A stretch of DNA of 49,512 nucleotides from Saprospiraceae bacterium (GTDB lineage Bacteria > Bacteroidota > Bacteroidia > Chitinophagales > Saprospiraceae), in contig JAGQWR010000072.1 of the NCBI GenBank assembly GCA_020437105.1, forward strand, positions 1 through 49,512, in the 5' to 3' direction. Below the pieces are notes generated by a model. It was not told the origin of the DNA. It saw only the letters and a list, made by a program, of their open reading frames with translations, and searched no databases. Each line of letters starts with the position of its first letter. Position 1 is the stretch's first letter. Both the position numbers and the translations under genes were made by a program. Below, piece after piece: positions 40,923-49,512 of the stretch.

Positions 40923-41479
40923 AGTATTTCGTTTCTACAGCTTTCCCATTTTGATTTCAACAATCCATAATATCTGGAATTTATTAAATCCCCGACCCCT
41001 GTTCGATAATCATCCATCAAAACACCTTCACACCCGAATCCATTTTTTTCAGCTACCCGGCAACTACCATGATTTTGCTCATCAGCCAGTAAAAATAATT
41101 TATGGAAACCCAGTTGATTAAATGCAAAATGTACCAGATGACCGACCGCCCAGGTTGTTAGTCCGCGACCTTCAAAACTACCATCAACGAAGTAGGCCAA
41201 TTCAGCCTTCGGAATTCTTAGATTAATATCTTTTAAAATTAGCAAGGCAACAGGTCGTTGCTCTGGCAAATAATCAACTAAAAAATAATAGCCGGTACCT
41301 TCCTTCATCTTTTCTAAATTTTCCCGGACATACCGTTTGGCAGCAGACGGAGAATTAACAGCCTCCAGTGTTAGCGGAAAATACTTTTTAAGCCTTGCAT
41401 TATTTTGTTGTACCAATTTATACAATCCGGCAGCATCTCCGGAATCCAGGGGGCGAAAATGAAAATCAGAAAACGGCAT
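40919..41479 (-). CDS. GNAT N-acetyltransferase
   Basis: This 186-residue RimJ/RimL-type acetyltransferase opens DFHFRPLDSGDAAGLYKLVQQNNARLKKYFPLTL. The acetyl-CoA-binding segment is FVDGSFEGRGLTTWAVGHLVHFAFNQLGFHKLFL, and NHGSCRVAEKNGFGCEGVLMDDY completes motif B. This resembles RimL-type ribosomal-protein or antibiotic acetyltransferases, but the substrate is not predictable. It stands between the MBL-fold gene (29 bases upstream) and the membrane-protein gene (overlapping by 4). Confidence 0.9.
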   Translation of the reverse strand: MPFSDFHFRPLDSGDAAGLYKLVQQNNARLKKYFPLTLEAVNSPSAAKRYVRENLEKMKEGTGYYFLVDYLPEQRPVALLILKDINLRIPKAELAYFVDGSFEGRGLTTWAVGHLVHFAFNQLGFHKLFLLADEQNHGSCRVAEKNGFGCEGVLMDDYRTGVGDLINSRYYGLLKSKWESCRNEIL

Positions 41480-41508
41480 AGTTTAAAAAATAAATACTCA
41501 ACAAAAAA

Positions 41509-42468
41509 CTAAAACTCAATACGTGCGCCCTCCCGGGCGATATTAAATCCCTGTTCCCAAACACGTTTTCGGGCAGACTCATCAAACAAAAGTGGATTGG
41601 TATGATTAAAATGCATAAAATAAACCTTTGATTTTTCCACTGACTCCATCGTATCCAACAAGGAAATTGTTTCCACAACAAAAGGATGCGGAATTTCAGA
41701 CATATCCCTGTTTGGAAGTTCGCCATTATCAAAAAAGGTTGCATCTACAAATGCATAATCAACCGCTTTTATTTCTTCCCGAATATCCCTGTCCCATTTT
41801 TCCCACTTATCAATATCGGGAATAAACAAAAAATTTAAATCTGATGCCTTTATATCAAAACCAACAGTTTCGGAAAATTCATCCCGGTGTGGCACCTCAA
41901 ATGCCCGTACCCCAATCTGGTTTTCCAACCAGAAAATTGAATCTGCTGTCAGAGAAACCAATTTTATATTCCCCAGATCCACCAATTGACTCCAGGGGCC
42001 ATTTGAACGTAAAAATGTTTCCATACGAGGCATCACATATACAGGTATGGAGTCGGCACCAATTACCTCGCGTCCGAAATGCATCAAACCGGCATAGTGC
42101 CCGATATGCGCGTGTGTCAAAAAAATACCTGCAGGCATTTTCCCCGGTGTGATCCGGGTTTGATCATAAATTTTTTCTAATTGAAACTTAATATCCGGAC
42201 TTGCCTCAAACAGCCAAAAAACATCCCGGGCCTCATCAACCAAAGCCAGACAGGCCGGATATTTTGCGGTTGTTTCCTGATCCCAATAATGTTGACAACA
42301 GGCTTTCGCGCAAGCGGTTTGAGGGTAACCCGCATCCTGTGCGACCCCAAGCACCATCAAAAAGCGTGTTGGTTCAGCCGTGTCGGATGCTGGTTTTGGC
42401 TGACAGGCTCCAAACAAAGTTAGGAGCAAGAGCACACCAAAGCCGACAAACCATTGAAATTTCATCAT
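41509..42468 (-). CDS. MBL-fold metallohydrolase lipoprotein, PqqB-like
   Basis: This 319-residue exported protein has a lipobox signal (LLLLTLFGAC; ATG 42468 is preferred over an upstream TTG). The beginning FLMVLGVAQDAGYPQTACAKACC matches the PqqB-like branch of the metallo-beta-lactamase fold. The metal motif reads THAHIGHYAGL, that is H-x-H-x-G-H where most MBL enzymes have H-x-H-x-D-H, so the Asp ligand of the second metal is missing. Further ligands could be His in VPHRDEF, Asp in IPDIDKW and His in FMHFNHTNP. It is the first gene of the MBL-GNAT-membrane-protein unit. A role in PQQ synthesis is unlikely without other pqq genes. Confidence 0.85.
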   Translation of the reverse strand: MMKFQWFVGFGVLLLLTLFGACQPKPASDTAEPTRFLMVLGVAQDAGYPQTACAKACCQHYWDQETTAKYPACLALVDEARDVFWLFEASPDIKFQLEKIYDQTRITPGKMPAGIFLTHAHIGHYAGLMHFGREVIGADSIPVYVMPRMETFLRSNGPWSQLVDLGNIKLVSLTADSIFWLENQIGVRAFEVPHRDEFSETVGFDIKASDLNFLFIPDIDKWEKWDRDIREEIKAVDYAFVDATFFDNGELPNRDMSEIPHPFVVETISLLDTMESVEKSKVYFMHFNHTNPLLFDESARKRVWEQGFNIAREGARIEF

Positions 42469-42567
42469 ATTTATCAATATTCCCCAATATAATGAAGTCC
42501 GTTACTCCGGATTAAATCTTTTTAAAGTTAAAATTGTTGTCTTACAATTATTGCGCGAAAATCCATT

Positions 42568-43971
42568 ATGAAAACTTCCCAAGATCTTGGTATCCGTCCG
42601 ATCGGAAACCTCCTGACAAAAATGGCTGTACCTGCCTCAATTGGCATATTGGTCATGTCCATTTATTTTATAGTTGACACCATTTTTGTCGGCAGATTTG
42701 TGGGCACCCTCGGCATTGCTGCGATCACCGTTGTTATGCCCATCATGTTCCTGATTTCTTCCATGGGCATGGCTATTGGTGTGGGAGGATCCTCTGTCAT
42801 TTCAAGGGCTTTAGGCGGAGATAATTACAAACATGCCGGTGCAGTTTTCGGAAACATGATTTCTTTGACCCTTGCATTTGCCTTGCTGTTGGTTGGGCTG
42901 GGCACTTTTTTCATGGATGAGGTACTCAATTTATTTGGAGCAAAGGGAGCAATCCTTGAACCTGCCAGAGTTTACTTCAAAATCGTTTTGCTTGGCGTGC
43001 CCTTCCTCGCATGGGCCATGATGACCAATAATATCATGCGGGCAGAAGGGGCTCCAAAGATGGCTATGTTGGTTATGTTAATCCCGGCAGTCGCCAACAT
43101 CATTCTTGATCCGATTTTAATCATCTACTTTGACTGGGGACTGGCAGGTGCTGCCTGGGCAACAACCATCTCCTATTTTGGGAGTGCCGGTTTTTCGATT
43201 TGGTTCTTCTTCTTTTCCGGAAGATCCGAATTGCCTTTAAGCCTGAATGCACTAAAATGGCGTTTTTCAATTCTTAAGGAAATAAGTGCCATTGGCTCGG
43301 TTACCTTGGCCAGACAAGGAACCATTAGTTTACTCACCATTGTACTCAATCACAGCCTTTTTCAATACGGCAATGAACTGGCTGTAGCTATTTTCGGCAT
43401 AATCAACCGAATAAGCATGTTTGCAAATTTTCCGGTTTTGGGGATCACACAGGGTTTCCTTCCAATTGCCGGGTATAATTATGGAGCCAAAAACTGGGCC
43501 CGGGTAAGGCAGACTCTCCGGATTTCCATCCGAACAGGTACCCTGATAGCCTTGGGTATTTTTACCTTGATCCTGCTGTTTTCTAAATCCTTTATAGCCT
43601 TGTTTACGACAGATCCTGCCTTATTGGAACCAACTCCCAAGGCACTGATCCTCGTATTTATGGCTACCCCGCTTATTGTCGTACAACTAATAGGATCTGC
43701 CTACTTCCAGGCTGTTGGCAAGGCCTTACCTGCGCTGCTGCTAACCATGAGCAAACAAGGGTTTTTCCTGATACCTCTCGTTCTGATTCTGCCTTCCTTT
43801 TACGGATTGAATGGCATCTGGTATAGTTTCCCTATTGCAGACGTCCTGGCAGCCAGCGTAACCTATTGGTACCTTCAGCGGGAAATACGAAAAAATTTAC
43901 CCTTAGAGGATTATACCGAAATTCCGGAATCACTGGAGGCAAGCGCCCTTTCGGCGAATGAAGTCAATTAA
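42568..43971 (+). CDS. MATE family efflux transporter
   Basis: This 467-residue inner-membrane protein has about twelve helices arranged as two homologous halves, as expected for MATE cation-coupled drug exporters. It opens GIRPIGNLLTKMAVPASIGILVMSIYFIVDTIFVGRFVGTLGIAAITVVMPIMFL; the corresponding part of the second half is SAIGSVTLARQGTISLLTIVLNHSLF with GITQGFLPIAGYNYGAKN. The C-terminal tail is acidic. The substrate is unknown. It is probably a single-gene unit, with 63 bases before the histidine-phosphatase gene. Confidence 0.95.
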   Translation: MKTSQDLGIRPIGNLLTKMAVPASIGILVMSIYFIVDTIFVGRFVGTLGIAAITVVMPIMFLISSMGMAIGVGGSSVISRALGGDNYKHAGAVFGNMISLTLAFALLLVGLGTFFMDEVLNLFGAKGAILEPARVYFKIVLLGVPFLAWAMMTNNIMRAEGAPKMAMLVMLIPAVANIILDPILIIYFDWGLAGAAWATTISYFGSAGFSIWFFFFSGRSELPLSLNALKWRFSILKEISAIGSVTLARQGTISLLTIVLNHSLFQYGNELAVAIFGIINRISMFANFPVLGITQGFLPIAGYNYGAKNWARVRQTLRISIRTGTLIALGIFTLILLFSKSFIALFTTDPALLEPTPKALILVFMATPLIVVQLIGSAYFQAVGKALPALLLTMSKQGFFLIPLVLILPSFYGLNGIWYSFPIADVLAASVTYWYLQREIRKNLPLEDYTEIPESLEASALSANEVN

Positions 43972-44034
43972 AAAAAAGAATCTGGTTCCACCTTACCTGA
44001 AAATACCGGCCAAAGTGTAATTTCAGGTAAAAAG

Positions 44035-44562
44035 ATGCGATACTCAACCATCCTTTTAGCTGGAACTTGTTTCCTTTTCCTTGTTGCCTGCGAATCCACC
44101 CCCGTAGAAACTAGTCCGCCGGTAACAACAATGACTACTATTTTTCTGGTGCGACACGCAGAAAAGGATACCATTTCCAAAAATCCGGATCTGTCAGAAG
44201 CAGGACGAGCCCGGGCCCAGGCGCTTCAAAAAATGTTGGAGCATGTAGCACTGGATGCCATCTATTCAACCGATTTTAAACGCACCATGCAAACCGCCGA
44301 ACCGGTAGCCTTACAGCATCAACTAAAAATTGATAAATACGATCCAACCGAACTGCCTGCCTTTTTGCAACAATTGCGGCTCAAACATCCCGGAGAAAAG
44401 GTATTGATTGTCGGTCATTCAAACACCACACCAGCCCTGCTTAATCTTATTTCCAACTCAGGTGATTACTCCACTTTTCCGGAATATGAATATGACGGCC
44501 TGTATATCGCGCAGGAAGCAGGCACCGTTTTTGAAATCATACATTTAAAGTACGGTAATTGA
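44035..44562 (+). CDS. Histidine-phosphatase family lipoprotein (SixA-like)
   Basis: This 175-residue protein has a lipoprotein signal with Cys19 (LFLVAC) and then a histidine-phosphatase domain: catalytic RHA in IFLVRHAEKD (His41), LSEAGRARAQALQKML, IYSTDFKRTMQTAEPVA, and a second catalytic His in LIVGHSNTTPAL. This is the short, SixA-like form. Unlike SixA, the protein is exported, so it would act on periplasmic or surface phosphates. The substrate is unknown. Confidence 0.9.
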   Translation: MRYSTILLAGTCFLFLVACESTPVETSPPVTTMTTIFLVRHAEKDTISKNPDLSEAGRARAQALQKMLEHVALDAIYSTDFKRTMQTAEPVALQHQLKIDKYDPTELPAFLQQLRLKHPGEKVLIVGHSNTTPALLNLISNSGDYSTFPEYEYDGLYIAQEAGTVFEIIHLKYGN

Positions 44563-44647
44563 TCAGACAGTTTCTGATTCGGGCTTCCCACGGAGAATCC
44601 GTATTTTTACGGTCCAAGCAAAATTATTTACGCTCAAACAGCTAGCA

Positions 44648-47600
44648 ATGAATCGAAACCTTTACCTAATTTGTAGTTTTCTCTGTTTCTTGTTTATAGG
44701 TGAAACTGCCGCTCAGGATACCATCAAAGTTCAAACCTTAACCTGGGATTCTACCAGTAGATCTGGCTATTTTCAGTTTCCGGATGATCCCGGACAAACC
44801 TACCGCAAGATTCTGATGCGCTACAATATGCGCTGTCATGATGCTGCAGTAGGAAACGGCAATGTTGGTTGTCGGGAATGGGATTATTCCTGTAATACCT
44901 TTATTACAGACCCCAACCAGCAGGACTCTACCCGAGCTACCCACCCAAGCCATATCATATCGAATTTTTCTGGTACAGATTTCGATTATGTAACCTACCC
45001 TACTTACACATACCTCCAATTTATGCAGCATAGCACAAATTATCTGGAGGTCATTGGAGAAACCACTGCCACAGTCGGAGCTGGTGCCGGAACCATGGTT
45101 TTAGATAATTATGAATCGCTGGGGAGACATCAATTTTTATACACCGCAGATGAGCTTTCTACTGCAGGTCTGAGTGCCGGTGCCATTTCCGGGCTGCGCT
45201 TTAATCTGACCTTAGCCGGAGGCGAGGTCTCCTATCTGCGGATTCGGATGAAAGCAACCAGTAAAACAGAATTGGATCCAAATAATCCGGATCTTGATGG
45301 GTTCACGGAGGTCTATTTCCTGAATACCCCTTTCCTGATCGCCGGCGCGCAAACGCTTAACTTTTATCAAAATTTTGATTGGGACGGCAGCTCCAATGTT
45401 TTGGTGGACTACAGTTTCACCAATCAATTACCATTTATTTCAAGCACTATCCTCGCTGATGATGCCGGCTTCCCTGCCGGACTTTTAAATTCCACAGCAG
45501 ATAATGCGCTTGATTTTGAGGGCGCAGGTGCATTGGATCTTTCCAACGCTGCTAATCTATCCTCCATTTCCAATGAAATAACTGTTTCTATGTGGTGCTA
45601 TGGTAATGCAGCTGTGTTGCCAATAAATTCTTCCATTTTTGAAGCCACCGATGCCGATAATAACAGACAACTAAATGTACACCTGCCATGGAGTAACGCT
45701 ACTGTTTATTGGGATTGTGGCAACGACGGCACTGGATACGACCGGATCGAAAAAGCGGCAACGGCACAATCTTTTGAAGGACAATGGAATCACTGGACCT
45801 TTACTAAAAATGCTACTACTGGTACCATGCGAATTTACCTAAACGGTACGCTTTGGCATTCCGGGACCGGCAAAACCAGGTCCATCGATATTCAGAATTT
45901 TAATTTTGGCGGTGCCGTAAATGGTTCGAATCCCTATTACGGCCTGGTTGATGAAATTCGGGTTTGGAATGTGGAATTGGATGAAGCCACTATTCAGGAT
46001 TGGTTGTTCCGGGAAGTATCCGACCAACACCCATTCTACGGCAACCTCGTTGCCTACCATAAATTAGACGAGGGAATTGGAACCATTGCGTTGGATAATG
46101 GCCCGGGGAGTGTACCTGCACCTATCTACGGTTTCCCGAGTTGGAGACTCAACCGGGGCAAAGATCTCTACAAAAACTTTGAAGCTACAAACATGCGTCC
46201 GCAGTTTACCTTTGTACAAGGTGAATACATATTGGATGATCAAATCATTATAGTGACTGACTCCATTCCCAATAACCCGAATTCAGTCATCAGCTATGCT
46301 GTTGATGGCAGTGATCTGGTCATTGTAGATACAGTTTTTCTATACCAGGCGGGTGATCTGCCTGTAGTTGATGAGAATGGCACAGTTACCGGAACAGTAT
46401 ATGTAGCCCCAGAAGGAACGATCAACATTGGGGATCTCACCTATTATCAGAAAGCGGATGCCAAGTTTGAGATCCTTTCACTGGTTACCCCTTACGGGAA
46501 CGGACTCGACCTCGGTCAGCAGGGAGCTACGTTCTTTTTTGATCTGACTGACTTTGCGCCTATTCTAAAAGGTGAGAAATTTATGTCTATGGAATTAGGC
46601 GGGCAAAATCAGGAGGATATGGACATCCAATTCTGGTTTATTGAAGGTACCCCCGAAAGAGACGTTCTTCAAATTCAAAACATTTGGCCTTTCCGTCGAG
46701 GATATTACGACCAGATTCAGAATGATCAATTTTTTGAGCCACGGGATGTAAGTCTCCGCGCTGATGGGTCTAAATTTAAAATTCGATCCTCCATTACCGG
46801 CCACGGACAGAATGGAGAATTTGTACCGCGTGCACACTATATCAACCTGGACGGGGGCACCCAGGAATTTGTATTTGATGTCTGGAAACAGTGTTCAGAA
46901 AATCCGATGTACCCACAAGGCGGTACCTGGACCTTTGCCCGCGCAGGTTGGTGTCCCGGGCTGGACACAGACATCCATGAATCTGATCTAACCTTCCTGG
47001 TAAATGCCGGGGAATCAGTTAATATCGATTATGGTGTCAACGGCTCTTTTCTCACAGAGGCAAACTACCTTGTATCAAGTCAGTTGGTCACTTATGGCCC
47101 ATTAAACCATCAGACTGACGCCTCTATTGAAGCTATTATTCGCCCAACAGATATGCACCAATACGGTCGCTATAATCCTGCCTGTAACTTACCACGTATT
47201 GTAGTGAAAAATGGTGGCTCGAATACCATTGGCACCCTCAAAATTCAATACCGGGTGGAAGGCGGTGGCACACGCGTGTATGATTATTCCGAACCTATCT
47301 ATGAAGGCGAAACCCGGGAAATCGACCTCCCTGTTGATGCTACCGGTTTTTGGAATACCGCTTCAGATACCAAAATATTTGAAGTACAATTACTGGAAGT
47401 AAACGGTGCCGCCGATGAAAATCCGGACAACAACATGATGCGGTCTTCCTTTGAGGTTCCGGAAATGTTTGATATTGACGAGACCATCATTCTGAAATTT
47501 AAAACTAATAATCGGGCAAGCGAAAACTTCTGGACGATCCGGGATGAGACTGGTACTACCGTTTTATCTCGTACCGGGATGGCAAATGCCACCACTTATG

Positions 47601-48100
47601 AAGACGAGGTCGTCTTGCCTGATGGATGTTATTCCCTATATGTGGACGATTCGGGTGATGATGGTTTATCTTATTGGTATTGGGATGTTGTTGACCCTTC
47701 AGTAGGAAGTGGATACTTTAAATTTCAGTACTACTTTAACAATTTCGCCGTTTCCCTGAAAACGTTTGAATCTGAATTTGGAGGAAGTGTGCGCTTTGAT
47801 TTTGTAGTTGGTCAATACACCGACACAAAGGAAGTCATTACAGAGCCCCGGTTATTTTCTGTTTATCCGAATCCGGCATCGGATCATCTAACTGTTGAGA
47901 TTCAGGGTTACGAAGCGGATAATTTCCAGGTTGACATTATTGACCCAACTGGCAAAATACTGCAAACCCAAACGGTAGTGCCAAATTCCACCGATGGGTT
48001 GATTTATCAATTGTCTTTGGAGGGACTTGCCCCTGGCATGTACTATACCAGAGTTCGGCATGCCAGTAAAACCTGGAGCCGGCCGTTTGTAAAGATGTAA
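44648..48100 (+). CDS. Large T9SS-secreted protein with LamG domain and PNGase F-like N-terminus
   Basis: This 1150-residue protein begins with a signal peptide (YLICSFLCFLFIGETAAQ). The N-terminal part (KILMRYNMRCHDAAVGNGNVGCREWDYSCNTFI) resembles the start of peptide-N-glycosidase F-type proteins. A LamG/concanavalin-like domain occupies about 285-450 (LDFEGAGALDLSNAANLSSISNEITVSMWCY to GGAVNGSNPYYGLVDEIRVWNVELDEATIQ). The middle (about 530-800) again has PNGase F-like wording (HGQNGEFVPRAHYINLDGG, GGTWTFARAGWCPG). The C-terminal 80 residues (LFSVYPNPASDHLTVEI to the end) are a type-A T9SS sorting domain. It is surface-attached or secreted. N-glycanase activity is possible but the catalytic residues were not confirmed. 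Confidence 0.88.
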   Translation: MNRNLYLICSFLCFLFIGETAAQDTIKVQTLTWDSTSRSGYFQFPDDPGQTYRKILMRYNMRCHDAAVGNGNVGCREWDYSCNTFITDPNQQDSTRATHPSHIISNFSGTDFDYVTYPTYTYLQFMQHSTNYLEVIGETTATVGAGAGTMVLDNYESLGRHQFLYTADELSTAGLSAGAISGLRFNLTLAGGEVSYLRIRMKATSKTELDPNNPDLDGFTEVYFLNTPFLIAGAQTLNFYQNFDWDGSSNVLVDYSFTNQLPFISSTILADDAGFPAGLLNSTADNALDFEGAGALDLSNAANLSSISNEITVSMWCYGNAAVLPINSSIFEATDADNNRQLNVHLPWSNATVYWDCGNDGTGYDRIEKAATAQSFEGQWNHWTFTKNATTGTMRIYLNGTLWHSGTGKTRSIDIQNFNFGGAVNGSNPYYGLVDEIRVWNVELDEATIQDWLFREVSDQHPFYGNLVAYHKLDEGIGTIALDNGPGSVPAPIYGFPSWRLNRGKDLYKNFEATNMRPQFTFVQGEYILDDQIIIVTDSIPNNPNSVISYAVDGSDLVIVDTVFLYQAGDLPVVDENGTVTGTVYVAPEGTINIGDLTYYQKADAKFEILSLVTPYGNGLDLGQQGATFFFDLTDFAPILKGEKFMSMELGGQNQEDMDIQFWFIEGTPERDVLQIQNIWPFRRGYYDQIQNDQFFEPRDVSLRADGSKFKIRSSITGHGQNGEFVPRAHYINLDGGTQEFVFDVWKQCSENPMYPQGGTWTFARAGWCPGLDTDIHESDLTFLVNAGESVNIDYGVNGSFLTEANYLVSSQLVTYGPLNHQTDASIEAIIRPTDMHQYGRYNPACNLPRIVVKNGGSNTIGTLKIQYRVEGGGTRVYDYSEPIYEGETREIDLPVDATGFWNTASDTKIFEVQLLEVNGAADENPDNNMMRSSFEVPEMFDIDETIILKFKTNNRASENFWTIRDETGTTVLSRTGMANATTYEDEVVLPDGCYSLYVDDSGDDGLSYWYWDVVDPSVGSGYFKFQYYFNNFAVSLKTFESEFGGSVRFDFVVGQYTDTKEVITEPRLFSVYPNPASDHLTVEIQGYEADNFQVDIIDPTGKILQTQTVVPNSTDGLIYQLSLEGLAPGMYYTRVRHASKTWSRPFVKM

Positions 48101-48156
48101 ATACACCTAACCTAACTAGATTGAATATCATTAAATTTTGAACCAATATCATAAGA

Positions 48157-49335
48157 ATGAAAAACTCGATTGTACTTTCTTTCTTCCTGTTTCTTAGCCT
48201 CGGCCTATCTGCTCAGGTTGACCTGATTGAAAGCTTAGATGGCAATAAAAGTGAACTGGAAGAAGGTTTTGAATTTAGCCCGATCATCGACCTGGAAGCT
48301 ACACCTGTTAAAAGTCAGGGAGCTTCCGGCACCTGCTGGAGTTATTGTTCGAATTCTTTCCTGGAATCAGAAATGATCCGCATGGGAAAAGAACCTATTG
48401 ATTTAGCAGAGATGTACACCGTACGGAATGTATATGAAGAAAAAGCCGATCGGTATGTCCGGATGCATGGCTACCTGAATTATGGTCAGGGAGGTGCATT
48501 ACCGGATGTAATCGATATGTATCGCAAATACGGCATGGTTCCTTATGAGGTCTATACCGGACTTCAATACGGCACTGATATTAACCGCCACGGTGAGATG
48601 GAAAGTATGTTAAAGGGTATGCTCGATGCGGTCATTGAAAATCCAAACAAACAACTTTCAACGGCATGGAAGGCAGCTATTTCAAGTGTTTTGGATGTGT
48701 ATCTGGGTGCCTTCCCAAGTAAATTTGAATACAAAGGCAATTCCTATACACCTCAGACTTTTGCAGAAACTTTTGTAGGGATCAACCCGGATGACTATGT
48801 GCAAATCACTTCCTGGTCACACCAACCCTATTACCAGCCAATGGTCATTATGGTGCCTGACAACTGGAATTACGGCCTGAGCTATAATGTCCAGATGGAA
48901 GATATGATTACCATTATCGACAATGCCCTAAAAAAAGGCTATACGGTTTCCTGGGCAGCTGATGTTAGTGAAAAATACTTCAGCTGGCGCAACGGGATTG
49001 CGTATGTTCCGGTAAAGGAAGTGAAGGACATGAGTGAGGATGAAGTTGCAACCATGTTTTCCGGACCACGGGAAGAGATGACTATTACCGCAGAAATGCG
49101 TCAGGCTGGATATGATAATTTCACTACTACCGATGACCACGGCATGCAAATTGTAGGGTTAATTAAAGACCAGAATGGCAAGGAGTGGTATAAGATTAAG
49201 AATTCTTGGGGTACTGGCAACAACTACGAAGGTTATCTGTATGTCAGCAAAAATTACGTACGTTATAAAACGATCTCCTTTCTGTTACACCAGGAAGCAA
49301 TTCCTGCCGGAATTCGCAACAGACTGAAAATGTAG
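48157..49335 (+). CDS. Exported C1 family peptidase (bleomycin-hydrolase-like)
   Basis: This 392-residue papain-fold cysteine peptidase has a signal peptide (MKNSIVLSFFLFLSLGLSAQ). Catalytic residues are visible: Gln54 (VKSQGASG), Cys60 (GTCWSYCS), His328 (TTDDHGMQIVG) and Asn349 (KIKNSWGTG). The spacing and the sequence DLAEMYTVRNVYEEKADRYVRMHG fit the C1B (bleomycin hydrolase/PepC) subfamily. Here it is exported rather than cytosolic. No T9SS tail is seen, so it should stay in the periplasm or be outer-membrane associated. It lies 56 bases downstream of the LamG gene on the same strand and may be cotranscribed, then terminated by the hairpin at 49358. Confidence 0.95.
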   Translation: MKNSIVLSFFLFLSLGLSAQVDLIESLDGNKSELEEGFEFSPIIDLEATPVKSQGASGTCWSYCSNSFLESEMIRMGKEPIDLAEMYTVRNVYEEKADRYVRMHGYLNYGQGGALPDVIDMYRKYGMVPYEVYTGLQYGTDINRHGEMESMLKGMLDAVIENPNKQLSTAWKAAISSVLDVYLGAFPSKFEYKGNSYTPQTFAETFVGINPDDYVQITSWSHQPYYQPMVIMVPDNWNYGLSYNVQMEDMITIIDNALKKGYTVSWAADVSEKYFSWRNGIAYVPVKEVKDMSEDEVATMFSGPREEMTITAEMRQAGYDNFTTTDDHGMQIVGLIKDQNGKEWYKIKNSWGTGNNYEGYLYVSKNYVRYKTISFLLHQEAIPAGIRNRLKM

Positions 49336-49357
49336 TCATGTGTTATATGAACTGAAA

Positions 49358-49394
49358 AACCGCGCCGCCCAAAAGGGGCTGGCGCGGTTTTTTT
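49358..49394. terminator. Bidirectional intrinsic terminator
   Basis: AACCGCGCC (49358-49366) pairs with GGCGCGGTT (49381-49389), with a GCCC/GGGC inner stem. Seven T follow on the plus strand and five A precede it, so it can also serve the minus-strand gene whose stop is at 49418. Confidence 0.9.
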
Positions 49395-49417
49395 ATATAT
49401 AATAGATCCGTTTTACT

Positions 49418-49512
49418 CTAGAATGTCCAGAGATAACCGGCAGTTAAATTTACGTTTCGGTTTTCTACTCTTTCTGCGATCAGAGGTACATCATATACTT
49501 CTGTAAAACCAT
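49418..49512 (-). CDS. Outer-membrane protein, C-terminal fragment (partial at window edge)
   Basis: On the minus strand an open frame enters from the window edge (in-frame from 49510) and ends with TAG at 49418-49420. The last 30 residues include DVPLIAERVENRNVNLTAGY and finish LWTF. The alternating pattern and terminal Phe are typical of the last strand of an outer-membrane beta-barrel, which carries the Bam recognition signal. The family cannot be named from this fragment. It shares the terminator at 49358 with the C1 peptidase. Confidence 0.65.
   Translation of the reverse strand, partial: GFTEVYDVPLIAERVENRNVNLTAGYLWTF

Noticed and set aside
41466..41744. Minus-strand frame of 92 codons inside the MBL gene
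   Set aside because: It is a shadow of the MBL-fold gene in another frame, and its hydrophobic composition is an artefact.

Overview
The window looks like a chromosomal segment of a member of the Bacteroidota, plausibly from the Saprospiraceae/Lewinella-like branch. The evidence is: promoters of the TAnnTTTG type; A-rich rather than Shine-Dalgarno gene starts; a type 9 secretion (T9SS) sorting domain; a gliding-motility C-terminal domain with SprB-like repeats; an OMP_b-brl-type TonB-dependent outer-membrane protein; and many lipoproteins. No rRNA, tRNA, CRISPR array, prophage or intact insertion sequence was recognised.

Layout. 1-5177 (+): a repeat-rich edge, then small mixed genes (lipoprotein, VOC protein, exported protein, GH3 lipoprotein glycosidase, DUF1801, membrane protein, GNAT). 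5155-8087 (-): a TetR-controlled ABC exporter operon with two well-placed palindromic operators. 8206-14725: two small membrane/exported proteins, a large outer-membrane barrel, a SprB-repeat adhesin-like protein and a lipoprotein. 14726-15860: non-coding and packed with short palindromic and dispersed repeats. 15864-19678 (+): a methionine/cysteine module, promoter - two tandem Met/Cys-rich leader peptides, each followed by an intrinsic terminator - metY - a metX-homoserine dehydrogenase gene fusion. 19815-26498 (+): a branched-chain amino-acid module, promoter - Ile-rich leader peptide and terminator - ilvD-ilvB-ilvN-ilvC-ilvA. 26499-28494: a second repeat-rich zone around an orphan 238-residue protein. 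28495-31302 (-): fhs and a DRTGG-type P-loop protein. 31515-34373 (+): uvrA. 34395-39049 (-): TonB-C/TPR proteins, a DUF4349 lipoprotein, a methyltransferase and a GNAT. 39182 (+): a tail-less short SSB. 39627-42468 (-): an MBL-fold lipoprotein, GNAT and polytopic membrane protein operon. 42568-49335 (+): MATE transporter, histidine-phosphatase lipoprotein, a giant T9SS-secreted LamG protein and a C1 peptidase. The window ends in the last 30 codons of an outer-membrane protein on the minus strand.

The most interesting content is the regulation of amino-acid synthesis. The metY leader carries two consecutive ribosome-mediated attenuators. In each, a leader peptide has a Met-Met-Cys-Cys run encoded by the same 12 bases, and the leader ends in a segment copying the 3' arm of the following terminator, so that it can act as an antiterminator. 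The ilv operon uses an Ile-Ile-Ile-Ile leader. MetY, MetX and homoserine dehydrogenase (the last two fused) together cover aspartate semialdehyde to homocysteine. IlvA then draws on threonine, another homoserine product, so the two adjacent modules share a precursor branch point. These regulatory calls are read directly from the sequence but remain untested.
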